A DNA stretch of 19,007 nt, from assembly GCA_041946755.1 (NCBI GenBank), contig JBHGBB010000053.1, positions 1 through 19,007 of the forward strand, read 5' to 3'. The notes beneath the pieces are model-generated. The model saw only the letters and a list, made by a program, of their open reading frames with translations. It did not search any database and was not told the DNA's origin. The DNA is from JBHGBB01 sp041946755. GTDB taxonomy: Bacteria > UBP4 > UBA4092 > JAOAEQ01. This document shows positions 1-7,331 of this stretch, one piece after another. The translations under genes were made by a program, and so were the position numbers. Each line of letters begins with the position of its first letter. The stretch's first letter is position 1.

Positions 1-85
1 CTCATTTCAAATTTAGCATTTAGCATTTTAAATGTATTCGCCATAGGCGGATTGCATGGTTAATTTTACATTTTGCATTGAATAT
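1..85. repeat. Dispersed AT-rich spacer repeat (TTTAGCATTT type)
   Basis: The segment holds two copies of TTTAGCATTT-like sequence, a small imperfect palindrome around CGCC-ATA-GGCG, and TTTTACATTTTGCATTGAATATT. The reverse complement gives AAATGCTAAATGCTAAATTT, which recurs at about 11208-11242, 12461-12534, 13518-13603 and 18505-18529. It ends just before the first gene. I see no promoter in it. Function unknown; it looks like a degenerate dispersed intergenic repeat. Confidence 0.55.
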
Positions 86-99
86 TTATTCTACCAGAT

Positions 100-1167
100 A
101 TGCTGTCACACTCTAAAACAGAATTGTTAAATCGCGGAATAGTAATCCCTGCTTCACCACTGGCGTTAGATAAGAATCGGAAGTTGGATGAATCGCATCA
201 AGTAGCGGTATATAACTATTATGCCGCTGCCGGAGCCGGTGGGATAGCGGTTGGAGTGCATACCACCCAATTCGAGATTCGGAATCCAGAATTCGGATTG
301 TTTGAACCGGTATTAAGACTTGCTTCGGCAACTATCGATGAATTGAGCGAGAAATATCAGCGCCCGATACTCAAAATCGCCGGAGTTTGCGGTAAAACCG
401 AACAGGCAATACAAGAAGCGGAGTTGGCAGTTAACCTCGGCTATGATATCGGTTTATTAAGTCTCAGTGCATTAAAAAATGCTGCTGATGATGAACTAAT
501 CGAGCATTGCGACCGAATCAGCCGGATTATACCGGTTATGGGCTTCTATTTGCAACCAGCAGTGGGCGGTAGAATTCTTTCCTATACTTTCTGGCGGAAG
601 TTTGCTGAACTCGATCATGTGGTCGCGATAAAAATCGCACCGTTTAATCGATATCAAACCTTAGAAGTAGTTCGCGCGGTAGCAATGTCCGGTCGAGAAA
701 ACGAAATCACGTTATATACTGGTAATGATGATAATATTATTATCGATTTAATTACTCCATATACTTTCAAGACTGAGACCGGAACAAAAACATTGCGAAT
801 TAAAGGCGGGCTCCTCGGGCAATGGGCGGTATGGACTAAAAAAGCAGTCGAGTTATTAGCTGAAATACATACTATTATCGATACAAACCAGCCGATTCCA
901 GCAGAATTATTACAGAACCATATGGCATTAACTGCTGCGAATGCGGTGATTTTCGATGCAGCGAATGGTTTCGCTGGATGTATCCCCGGAATAAATGAAG
1001 TTTTAAGACGGCAAGGGCTATTAGCTTATTCGCATTGTTTGGATACTAATCTTAGATTATCCCCCGGGCAGGCGGAAGATTTAGACCGGATTACGCGGGA
1101 GTATCCTTTCCTTAACGACGATTCTTTTGTTCAAGAATTTCTTACTTCCAACCCTATAAATCATTAG
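100..1167 (+). CDS. Dihydrodipicolinate synthase / N-acetylneuraminate lyase superfamily aldolase, long variant
   Basis: This 355-residue protein is a class I aldolase-type TIM barrel related to DapA and NanA. Family knowledge says a lysine forms a Schiff base with a 2-oxo acid; the best candidate is K178 in VVAIKIAP, with Y150 in GFYLQP at the position of the usual catalytic tyrosine. The glycine-rich N-terminal stretch AGAGGIAVGVHTTQF (about 44-58) sits where DapA has its G-T-T-GE substrate loop, but the motif is different. Typical members have 290-310 residues; the extra length here is mainly C-terminal. An in-frame TGA at 79-81 makes the ATG at 100 the first normal start, yet no Shine-Dalgarno is visible. 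No lysine-biosynthesis genes are nearby, so lysine synthesis is not supported. The substrate is unknown, perhaps a sugar-derived 2-oxo acid. Superfamily call firm, specific function open. Confidence 0.85.
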   Translation: MLSHSKTELLNRGIVIPASPLALDKNRKLDESHQVAVYNYYAAAGAGGIAVGVHTTQFEIRNPEFGLFEPVLRLASATIDELSEKYQRPILKIAGVCGKTEQAIQEAELAVNLGYDIGLLSLSALKNAADDELIEHCDRISRIIPVMGFYLQPAVGGRILSYTFWRKFAELDHVVAIKIAPFNRYQTLEVVRAVAMSGRENEITLYTGNDDNIIIDLITPYTFKTETGTKTLRIKGGLLGQWAVWTKKAVELLAEIHTIIDTNQPIPAELLQNHMALTAANAVIFDAANGFAGCIPGINEVLRRQGLLAYSHCLDTNLRLSPGQAEDLDRITREYPFLNDDSFVQEFLTSNPINH

Positions 1168-1302
1168 CACCCTTTTTAGATATCATTACCTATTAATTCC
1201 CAACATTTGGTAAAGTAGCCTTATTCCGTGTTGATACAATAAAAAGGTCAATCATTGCATCCCCGATTTTATCTGCTTAATACTGTATTTTTACCGGAGG
1301 GA

Positions 1303-1331
1303 TGACGAGGGATATCCGATATCCCTCGTCA
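1303..1331. repeat. Perfect palindrome, 14-bp arms with a 1-nt centre
   Basis: TGACGAGGGATATC and its exact reverse complement are separated by a single C. There is no T-run on either side, so it is not a canonical intrinsic terminator. It lies about 135 bases after the stop of the aldolase gene. It could form a cruciform or act as an operator or RNA stem; function unknown. Confidence 0.8.
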
Positions 1332-1511
1332 AAGGTCTAATTAAGAACCGCTAATAAAAACCAATAAAACTCAACACAAACCATTGATTCATAATGATTA
1401 ATATGTGTTTTATTGAAAGAAAATCGAAATTATCGATAAAGGTCAAATTTTATCAAGGGGTATTATCCAAGATAATTATGACTTTTTATTATGGTATATC
1501 TCATGGCCTTG

Positions 1512-1538
1512 AGCAAACTGCATATTATGCAGTTTGCT
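1512..1538. repeat. Perfect hairpin, 12-bp arms
   Basis: AGCAAACTGCAT, loop ATT, then the exact reverse complement. It is the first of three closely spaced stem-loops upstream of the metallo-beta-lactamase-fold gene. The AAACTG/CAGTTT core recurs in the third one at 1630-1662. Confidence 0.8.
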
Positions 1539-1587
1539 ATCTAACCATAAACAAATAAACATTCTAATATATTTTGACCTTATTCTG

Positions 1588-1620
1588 GAAAGCAAGTTAT
1601 CCAATATATAACTTGCTTTC
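1588..1620. repeat. Perfect hairpin, 13-bp arms
   Basis: GAAAGCAAGTTAT, seven-base loop, exact reverse complement. It is the second of three consecutive stem-loops and has no poly-T tail. Confidence 0.8.
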
Positions 1621-1629
1621 TAAACCCAG

Positions 1630-1665
1630 AAAATCAGTTTACAAATTATGCAAACTGATTTTTTT
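1630..1665 (+). terminator. Hairpin with T-run, possible intrinsic terminator
   Basis: AAAATCAGTTT, an 11-base loop, then AAACTGATTTT running into seven T's (1659-1665). The shape fits a rho-independent terminator on the plus strand, but the stem is AT-rich and lies nearly 500 bases after the nearest upstream stop. It could equally be the third member of the hairpin cluster. Confidence 0.4.
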
Positions 1666-1718
1666 GCATCGATAGAAGAGAATAATAATTTTATAAAACC
1701 GGTTACCCACTCTTTGTC

Positions 1719-1747
1719 TTGCAAACTATTCGGTATAGAGCTACAAT
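1719..1747 (+). promoter_or_regulatory. Sigma70-like promoter for the exported MBL-fold gene
   Basis: TTGCAA (1719-1724) is followed after 17 bases by TACAAT (1742-1747), giving 4/6 and 5/6 matches to the vegetative consensus. A strong AGGAGG site follows at about 1781, correctly spaced from the ATG at 1795. It is the best complete promoter plus ribosome-binding-site arrangement in the window. Confidence 0.5.
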
Positions 1748-1794
1748 ACTATATTAAGTTTGAATAACAAAACTTATCTAGGAGGAATAGGAAA

Positions 1795-2517
1795 ATGAAA
1801 TCTATCTTTTCAGCAATACTCATATTTATGGTATGTTCGACAGTAGCATTAGCCGTAACGGTAGAATGGTTTGGCCAATCGAGTTTTGAAATAATCGGAA
1901 AAGATGGGTTTCGAGTAGTTACCGATCCCTATAAACCCGGGGCGTTTGATAATGCGATTAATTATAAACCGATAACGGTTTCTGCCGATGTGGTGACGAT
2001 CAGCCATGAGCATCTCGACCATAATTATGCCGAAGCCATCGGTGGAAATCCAACGATACTTCGTAATCCGGGAAAACAATCAATTAAAGAAATCGAGTTT
2101 AAAGGAATCAGTTCTTATCATGATAAAGTTTTCGGTACTCAACGGGGAAAGAATACCATTTTTACGTTCACTATCGATGGGATAACCTTCTGCCATTTAG
2201 GGGATTTGGGTACCACCTTAAGTAAATCGCAAATTCAAGCGATTGGCAAGGTAAATATCCTGTTTATCCCGGTTGGCGGAGCATTTACTATCGACTGGCA
2301 GGATGCCTATAAAGTTATCGAGCAGCTAAATCCGAATATCGTTATTCCGATGCATTATAAAACCGATGCGGTGAAATTGCCGTTAGCTGACGTGAAAGAG
2401 TTCTTATCCAAAGGCGGGAAACAGCCGGTAGATGAAACCACCATTTCCAAACTTGAGATTACTAAAGATAAACTGCCGAAACCAACTAAAATAGTCGTGA
2501 TGCAGTATCTACAGTAA
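1795..2517 (+). CDS. Exported metallo-beta-lactamase-fold hydrolase (UlaG-like)
   Basis: This 240-residue protein starts with a Sec-type signal peptide (about 1-20, ending VALA) and continues as a single compact metallo-beta-lactamase domain. Visible metal ligands are the SHEHLDHN motif (H71, H73, D75, H76), H109 in YHD, H134 and D137 in FCHLGDLG, and H187 in the IPMHYKT end motif. The short form matches the UlaG/'Beta-lactamase superfamily domain' group rather than glyoxalase II or true beta-lactamases. Known relatives hydrolyse phosphoester or lactone bonds; the substrate here cannot be inferred. A signal peptide is notable because many relatives are cytoplasmic. AGGAGG eight bases before the ATG fixes the start. 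It appears to be a monocistronic unit with its own promoter; the next gene is convergent. Confidence 0.88.
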   Translation: MKSIFSAILIFMVCSTVALAVTVEWFGQSSFEIIGKDGFRVVTDPYKPGAFDNAINYKPITVSADVVTISHEHLDHNYAEAIGGNPTILRNPGKQSIKEIEFKGISSYHDKVFGTQRGKNTIFTFTIDGITFCHLGDLGTTLSKSQIQAIGKVNILFIPVGGAFTIDWQDAYKVIEQLNPNIVIPMHYKTDAVKLPLADVKEFLSKGGKQPVDETTISKLEITKDKLPKPTKIVVMQYLQ

Positions 2518-2545
2518 AAAGTTAAATCTGAACATCGAAATTATA

Positions 2546-2631
2546 ACCACGAAAGCACGAAATTATAAAAGCACGAAATGAATATTAAAATCAATTATTT
2601 TCGTGTCTTCATTTTTTCGTGATTTCGTGGT
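2546..2631. repeat. Large inverted repeat with CACGAAA units
   Basis: The left arm begins ACCACGAAAGCACGAAA and carries a further CACGAAA unit. The right arm read in reverse complement begins ACCACGAAATCACGAAA and also continues to CACGAAAA. Each arm is about 36 bases with a few mismatches. The element lies between the convergent ends of the MBL-fold gene and mscL and stops eight bases short of the mscL stop, so it may also serve as a bidirectional terminator. It shares its architecture with the inverted repeats at 8846-8919, 9624-9765 and 14865-14940. Confidence 0.75.
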
Positions 2632-2639
2632 AATGTATT

Positions 2640-3086
2640 TTATAGCTTTAGTTCCGAAGTACAGTTCGGACATCGGGTAGCTTTAATTGCAATATTCGAA
2701 TAGCAATACGGGCATTCTTTAGTCGCCGGCGGTTTAACTTCCACCGGGCGTTTCAGTTTGTTAATATACCGAATCAGCAGGAATACCGTAAATGCGACAA
2801 TCAAGAAACTGATTACCGTATTAACAAAAATCCCATAATTGAGCGATACCGCCCCCGCAGTTTTTGCTGCCGCGAGCGATTCATACGGTCCCGGTACTTT
2901 CCCTTCTTTCAACACAATAAAGAGATTCGAGAAATCGATTTTCCCTAATAACAATCCAATCGGCGGCATAATCACATCGTTGACCAGTGAAGTTACAATC
3001 CCGCCAAACGATGCTCCGATAATGATACCGACCGCCATATCGACTACATTCCCCCGCATCGCAAACTCTTTAAATTCTTTAAGCAT
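2640..3086 (-). CDS. mscL: Large-conductance mechanosensitive channel MscL with C-terminal zinc ribbon
   Basis: MscL is a homopentameric inner-membrane channel that opens under membrane tension to release solutes during osmotic downshock. The 148-residue protein has the family's N-terminal amphipathic start (MLKEFKEFAMRGN), pore-lining TM1 with VVDMAVGIIIGASFGGIV (about 14-31), a periplasmic loop, TM2 (about 85-106) and the RYINKLKRP cytoplasmic link. Instead of only the usual charged C-terminal helix it ends in a CxxC...CxxC ribbon (C125, C128, C139, C142). Ribbon-tailed MscL forms are known in several phyla. It is the last gene of the minus-strand envelope cluster, 135 bases after mtgA. AAAGG about 13 bases upstream is a weak ribosome binding site. 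Confidence 0.95.
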   Translation of the reverse strand: MLKEFKEFAMRGNVVDMAVGIIIGASFGGIVTSLVNDVIMPPIGLLLGKIDFSNLFIVLKEGKVPGPYESLAAAKTAGAVSLNYGIFVNTVISFLIVAFTVFLLIRYINKLKRPVEVKPPATKECPYCYSNIAIKATRCPNCTSELKL

Positions 3087-3221
3087 AAATTTAGCGATTC
3101 CTTTCTTAATAAGATTATTGATAGCTTCGTATCATTTATCCATAATTATATTCCCAATCAATTATTCCGTCAAATTAAACCTAACATAAGATGAATTCTG
3201 GAAAGGATATGACCCAGAGCT

Positions 3222-3923
3222 TTATTTTTGTAACCGCGCTAAAATGAGCCGCGTTCGCCAGTTAAATGCTCTGGTTCTATGCATCGGATTGGCATACCTG
3301 GGATTGGGGATACTGGCAGCGAGCATTGCCACTTCTGTTTGCGATAATTCTATACAAGGTTTCTTGAAATAAGCCCACGATGCAGCTTCACATCCATAAA
3401 TCCCATCACCCCATTAGATAACATTCAGATATAATTCCAGAATCCGGGATTTGGATAACTTTCGTTCTAACCGGGTAGCAATAATAACTTCTTTTATTTT
3501 CCGCATAAAGGTTTTATCCGGTGAGAGGTAAAGGTTTCTGGCTAACTGCATGGTAATCGTGCTTCCGCCCTGCTTGAAACTTAATGCAGCGATATCATTA
3601 TTGAAGGCGTACCATAACGCATCATAATCGATACCATGATGCTGGTAATATTTATAATCTTCGGCAATAACCACCGCTCTTTTTAACTCCGGAGAAATTT
3701 GAGAATAAGGAATCCAAATCTGTTTTCGGATAGGAGTTTTTCTATTATGGAGCGCTTGATGATTCCGAAGGTTGATGAGTGCGGTAGATTTCGGATTCTG
3801 GGTTTTCAAATAGTTAACATTCGGTAGGGTAAGATAATTCAATAGAACAAATAACCCTAGCACGGTAACGGTAACAAACTTCCAATGCAGACGTAGATAA
3901 TTCTGTATCCATTTAATTCGCAT
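3222..3923 (-). pseudogene. mtgA: Monofunctional peptidoglycan glycosyltransferase interrupted by an in-frame TAA
   Basis: The gene encodes a family 51 glycosyltransferase that polymerises lipid II glycan strands at the outer face of the inner membrane. One TM segment (about 15-34) precedes the catalytic motifs AEDYKYYQHHGID (E88), GGSTITMQLARN (119-130), RKIKE (141-145) and ILELYLN (161-167). Codon 170 (3416-3414) is TAA, exactly where relatives have a residue such as Glu in N-V-I-E-W-G-x-G-I-Y-G. The same frame then continues with perfect family sequence, WGDGIYGCEAASWAYF to IPNPRY, and ends at TAA 3222-3224. Full length would be 233 codons, normal for MtgA, so one substitution such as GAA to TAA explains everything. 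It could be a real nonsense mutation or a base-call error. The 169-residue product keeps both catalytic glutamates but loses the C-terminal lobe. It begins 32 bases after the ligase stop, so the two are probably co-transcribed. Confidence 0.85.
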
Positions 3924-3955
3924 GGGGATCGATGAGATGCGGTTTATGATAAGAC

Positions 3956-6256
3956 CTATAATTTCGCTGGATTCTTTTTTGTAGCTTCTTTAATAACTCT
4001 TTTAGCCAATGCTAACTTTGGATCGAGTTGGAGTGCTTTATCAGCCGCATCTATAGCTTTGGTGAATTTCCCTTGAGCGAGATAACCAACTGCCAACCGC
4101 TGATATGTCACCGCTTCGTTGGGACTGAGCTCGATTAACTGCTGAGATGCCGAGCTCAGTTTATCATATTGTTTTGAGGCATAATAGAGTCCGGTTAATG
4201 CGCGCCATAATTTTAAATTGGTCGAATCGACTGATAATCCGAACTGGAATACCGATTCCGCTAAATCCCATTGTTTGTCTATCCGATATTCATATCCTTT
4301 ATTAACTACCGTTTCATCCAGGTATTGCGGATTATATTTGATGATTTTCTTCCAGACCGCAAACCGGTTTGCCATTTGCCCGGTGTGTTCATAGATTTCA
4401 TCCAACCGGTCATATGCATCGAATGACGGCGGATAAATATATATCGCTTTTTTGTATTCGGTAATCGCTGCGGGATAGAGCTCTAGTCGCTGATAAGCGC
4501 GCCCGAGTTCATAATGCAGATCCCGATATTCCAGATCTTTCTGCGCGAGTTGTAGATGTTCTATCCCTTGCGACAGATCGCCAAACCGCAGATAAGCTAA
4601 TCCGAGATAATATTGCGCCCGGCCGGAAGTGGGCTGTAAGATAACCGATTCATCTCCTGCCGTTATCGCGCGTAATAACCAGGTTCTTTGTTCTGTTCGA
4701 TAAGGTTCACCCTCATATCTACTTGCTTGTGCCAGATAATATCCGCATTGCTGCTGATATCGATTGGAAATCAGGATGATTGATAATGGGATGAGGGTAA
4801 TAATATAAATTATAAGTGCGACGATGATAATACTCAGATTCCTGAAATGGTATGGTTGTAATCGTTCTTCAGTAATCGCGGCAATCGGTTTTACCGCAAT
4901 AATCCGGTGTGCGTTCATTACCAGCGCTGCCATAAATAAGAAAACTAACGCTAAGGGCGCGATATGCAGCGGGAAATCGACTAATGATTGGATTAGAATC
5001 CCAATACTCCCGGCATAAAGCCCGGTGAATAAAATCGAAGATGCAACCGGTGCATCTTGGTGCCGTTTCTCCAATTCGCGTAAATAGGTAATCGTTTTCC
5101 AGCCGGAACGGAGATAGATAATCAATGCGCTTAATCCCAGGATTATTCCGAGAATGCCAAGTTCAGCCCAGCTTTGTAGATATTCATTATGCGATTGATT
5201 GGTTAACGCGCTAGTCGGTTCTAATCGGGTATTCGGGTGATTTTCAAAGAATTTACCTTGATATAGCGGAACCAGATATTTAAATGCTCCCAGCCCAATA
5301 CCGCGAAATGGATGGTCTTGAATCGTTTCCCAGGTGGTAGCCCACATCCGGATTCGAGTGTCACCAACATAGGTATGCCAGGTTAACCAGGTTTCGGAAA
5401 ACCGTTTGGTTACCGATACATTCCAAGGATTTAACGGATTTTTAAATGACAGGATACCAGTGAATCCGATAAGAATAACCAGGCCAACGATAATCGGTTT
5501 TTGGTATTGGTAAACAAAATTCTTCATACCCACTCGCCGGATAAGAAGATAACCGAAAATTACCAGGCCGACACAGGTTCCCATCCACACCCCCCGAGAT
5601 AAGGTGGCAACGATAATAAATAAGAACCAGATTAATAATAATCCGGCCCAGAAATTGATTGATTTACTCCGTTTCTTTTGCAGCAGCCAGCCGAGAAGGA
5701 TAAATCCGCTCATCATCAGATAACTGGCGACGCCATTATTATGTCCCATCGTAGCCATTAACCGGTTGCGGTCTTCAGCTTGTGGAAGGAATCCCCAAAG
5801 ATATATCTGCTGATTCTGACAAGTAGCAAAAAAGGCGGTTATTGCCGCACTGGCGATTATCGGAATGAATAAGATATACATCGTTTTTTCATCTTGTATC
5901 TGGTCGATTACCAGGAAATAGAAAATGATAAAAAGTGCTAGTTTAGTAAACTCTTGTGCGCTGGTATAGAATGTTGGTGAATAGAAAATAGAAATAGCAG
6001 AGAGCAGCAATAATGCAAGGAATAGAAAGTCTAGTGGTGATCGGGTAAAAGCTCGTTTCTTTTCAATAAGTTTTTTAGCGATTATGGTAAATACGAATAA
6101 TAGAAGGAATCCCTGGCTAACGGTCTCTTTAAGTACCAGATTATGAATACCGCCTTCCGGTCCCCGAATCATGATAATCGGGGCCAGCAGAAAGAGAATA
6201 ATTAATCCTGCCAACCAAATCTTATCCAGCCATCGAGTAATGAGCATATAATCCAA
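3956..6256 (-). CDS. O-antigen ligase/polymerase-like membrane protein with C-terminal TPR domain
   Basis: This 766-residue protein has about a dozen membrane segments across residues 10-495, then a soluble TPR region (about 540-760). The central part fits the Wzy_C/WaaL superfamily, which transfers or polymerises undecaprenyl-linked glycans at the periplasmic face. Signatures are LSRGVWMG (219-226), a large periplasmic loop with R301 and R303, GIGLGAF (319-325) and SHNEYLQSWAELG (355-367). At least five TPR units follow, such as AQYYLGLAYLRFGDL and AVTYQRLAVGYLAQGKF. TPR-fused ligases often act on exopolysaccharide or glycoprotein rather than classical O-antigen, so the substrate is open. 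The longest frame begins with TTG at 6256, but ATG at 6247-6245 is three codons inside; neither has a well-placed ribosome binding site (AGGAG lies about 21 bases upstream). It heads a cluster with mtgA and mscL. Confidence 0.88.
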   Translation of the reverse strand: MDYMLITRWLDKIWLAGLIILFLLAPIIMIRGPEGGIHNLVLKETVSQGFLLLFVFTIIAKKLIEKKRAFTRSPLDFLFLALLLLSAISIFYSPTFYTSAQEFTKLALFIIFYFLVIDQIQDEKTMYILFIPIIASAAITAFFATCQNQQIYLWGFLPQAEDRNRLMATMGHNNGVASYLMMSGFILLGWLLQKKRSKSINFWAGLLLIWFLFIIVATLSRGVWMGTCVGLVIFGYLLIRRVGMKNFVYQYQKPIIVGLVILIGFTGILSFKNPLNPWNVSVTKRFSETWLTWHTYVGDTRIRMWATTWETIQDHPFRGIGLGAFKYLVPLYQGKFFENHPNTRLEPTSALTNQSHNEYLQSWAELGILGIILGLSALIIYLRSGWKTITYLRELEKRHQDAPVASSILFTGLYAGSIGILIQSLVDFPLHIAPLALVFLFMAALVMNAHRIIAVKPIAAITEERLQPYHFRNLSIIIVALIIYIITLIPLSIILISNRYQQQCGYYLAQASRYEGEPYRTEQRTWLLRAITAGDESVILQPTSGRAQYYLGLAYLRFGDLSQGIEHLQLAQKDLEYRDLHYELGRAYQRLELYPAAITEYKKAIYIYPPSFDAYDRLDEIYEHTGQMANRFAVWKKIIKYNPQYLDETVVNKGYEYRIDKQWDLAESVFQFGLSVDSTNLKLWRALTGLYYASKQYDKLSSASQQLIELSPNEAVTYQRLAVGYLAQGKFTKAIDAADKALQLDPKLALAKRVIKEATKKNPAKL

Positions 6257-6653
6257 GCTATATAATTCAAATTTATTCTCCTATAAAATATCCTAAATTC
6301 CGATAATTGCGCAACTATATAGGCTATAAATAAACGATATAAAACTAGCGGATTTGGTGATTAATATTAGCGGAATAATGCAACGGTTGTTAAAAACATA
6401 GTCATGTCAACTCTATTAAATTCAAGCCTTTATCGGTAGGAAATGAGTAGGTGATAATAACTTATCCGATTTGACACCGATTTTACTTGAATTTTTACCT
6501 TTTTCAGAGTACGATTACATGGATAAAAAATTAAATTTAACTCTCGATAAAAACATTGGCGTAAGAACGAAAGAACTGAAGAACAATATAAACGTTGTTA
6601 AGTTATTCGGTTTTTTGGTTTTTACGTTACAAAAGAATAGGAGGTGAGACGTT
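6257..6653. other. Divergent intergenic spacer upstream of the ligase and the flotillin operon
   Basis: This 397-base AT-rich region must hold promoters for two divergent operons. A perfect TTGACA is present at 6471-6476 on the plus strand, but the -10 at the right distance is poor. A 42-codon open frame (6519-6647) occupies its right third. I see no strong palindrome, which contrasts with the other long spacers. Confidence 0.5.
6519..6647 (+). CDS. Possible small ORF or leader peptide before the NfeD-like gene
   Basis: A 42-codon frame begins at ATG 6519 and stops at TGA 6645-6647. The stop lies immediately after the AGGAGG ribosome binding site of the next gene (AGGAGG-TGA-GACGTT-ATG). The predicted peptide is basic at the start (MDKKLNLTLDKN) with a short hydrophobic stretch (VVKLFGFLVFTLQ) and ends in KNRR. 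Its own ribosome binding site is weak. I recognise no homologue. It could be a translated leader coupled to the NfeD-like gene or a chance frame in AT-rich DNA. Confidence 0.2.
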   Translation: MDKKLNLTLDKNIGVRTKELKNNINVVKLFGFLVFTLQKNRR

Positions 6654-7223
6654 ATGTTAGCCGGGCTGTATTTCTTTTGTTTATTAGTAGGATTAGTTTA
6701 TGCGGTGATTGCTACCATTATTGGTGGACATCACTTTGATTTCGGTGGTCATGATATTGCGGTCGGCGGTCATGATGTCGGCACCGAATATTCTGGTGGT
6801 GAAGTCCAGTTTTCCCCAATGTCGCCGGTAGTTATTGCTACCTTTATCACCGCATTCGGTGCAGTAGGATTGATATCCCTATTTGCACTGAAGATTTCTG
6901 CGTTATTGAGTGTATTGGTTTCAGTTATCGTGGCCTTAGGGATCGCTGCGGTAGTGTTTATGGTGTTTGCGAAGATATTCAGTATAACCCAGAGTTCCAG
7001 TGAAGCACTGATCTCAGATTTGGTCGGAACGATTGGCGAAGTGACTACCCCTATTTCAGCTTCTGGCCTGGGTGAAATCGCATATGTTCAGCGCGGAAGT
7101 AGATATTCATCGCCAGCGAAATCCGCTGATGGGAATTCAATCGAACGCAATACCAGTGTCAAAATTGTTAAAGTTGTTGGGAATACGGTGTACGTTCAAC
7201 CTGCAGTTGAAGAACAGAAATAG
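6654..7223 (+). CDS. Short NfeD-like membrane protein, flotillin partner (YuaF type)
   Basis: This 189-residue protein has three predicted membrane helices (about 5-24, 58-78 and 82-107) and a C-terminal OB-fold-like beta domain (about 118-185, with DLVGTIGEVTTPIS and IVKVVGNTVYVQP), the architecture of short NfeD proteins. Such genes are typically paired with a flotillin, as in the Bacillus subtilis yuaF-floT operon, and help form or stabilise flotillin-containing membrane domains. Here the flotillin follows after 108 bases on the same strand, supporting that pairing. Between helices 1 and 2 is a Gly/His-rich segment (24-43) with three GGH units. A strong AGGAGG site nine bases before the ATG fixes the start. 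The serine-protease domain of long NfeD forms is absent. Confidence 0.85.
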   Translation: MLAGLYFFCLLVGLVYAVIATIIGGHHFDFGGHDIAVGGHDVGTEYSGGEVQFSPMSPVVIATFITAFGAVGLISLFALKISALLSVLVSVIVALGIAAVVFMVFAKIFSITQSSSEALISDLVGTIGEVTTPISASGLGEIAYVQRGSRYSSPAKSADGNSIERNTSVKIVKVVGNTVYVQPAVEEQK

Positions 7224-7331
7224 AATATTTGATTATCGATGATAGATAGTCAATATGATATCTACCATCTCAAATCATAAATCTAACATAATCTATCCCA
7301 GGAAAAACTTGGGATAAAGGAGGATTCTGGT

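Larger units (their letters stand above)
1168..1794. other. Intergenic spacer with four hairpins and one promoter
   Basis: This 627-base gap holds no convincing gene. It contains a perfect 14-bp-arm palindrome (1303-1331), three further stem-loops (1512-1538, 1588-1620, 1630-1662) and a sigma70-like promoter followed by an AGGAGG ribosome binding site for the next gene. The stretch between about 1332 and 1510 is AT-rich with nothing I can identify. Confidence 0.7.

Noticed and set aside
2839..3189. A 116-codon plus-strand frame over mscL
   Set aside because: It lies antisense to the well-supported mscL and has low-complexity sequence.
3414..3416. TAA in mtgA considered as evidence of a reassigned stop codon
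   Set aside because: Several other genes here (MBL-fold, mscL, flotillin, glycosyltransferase, UroD-fold) end properly at TAA without homologous sequence beyond.
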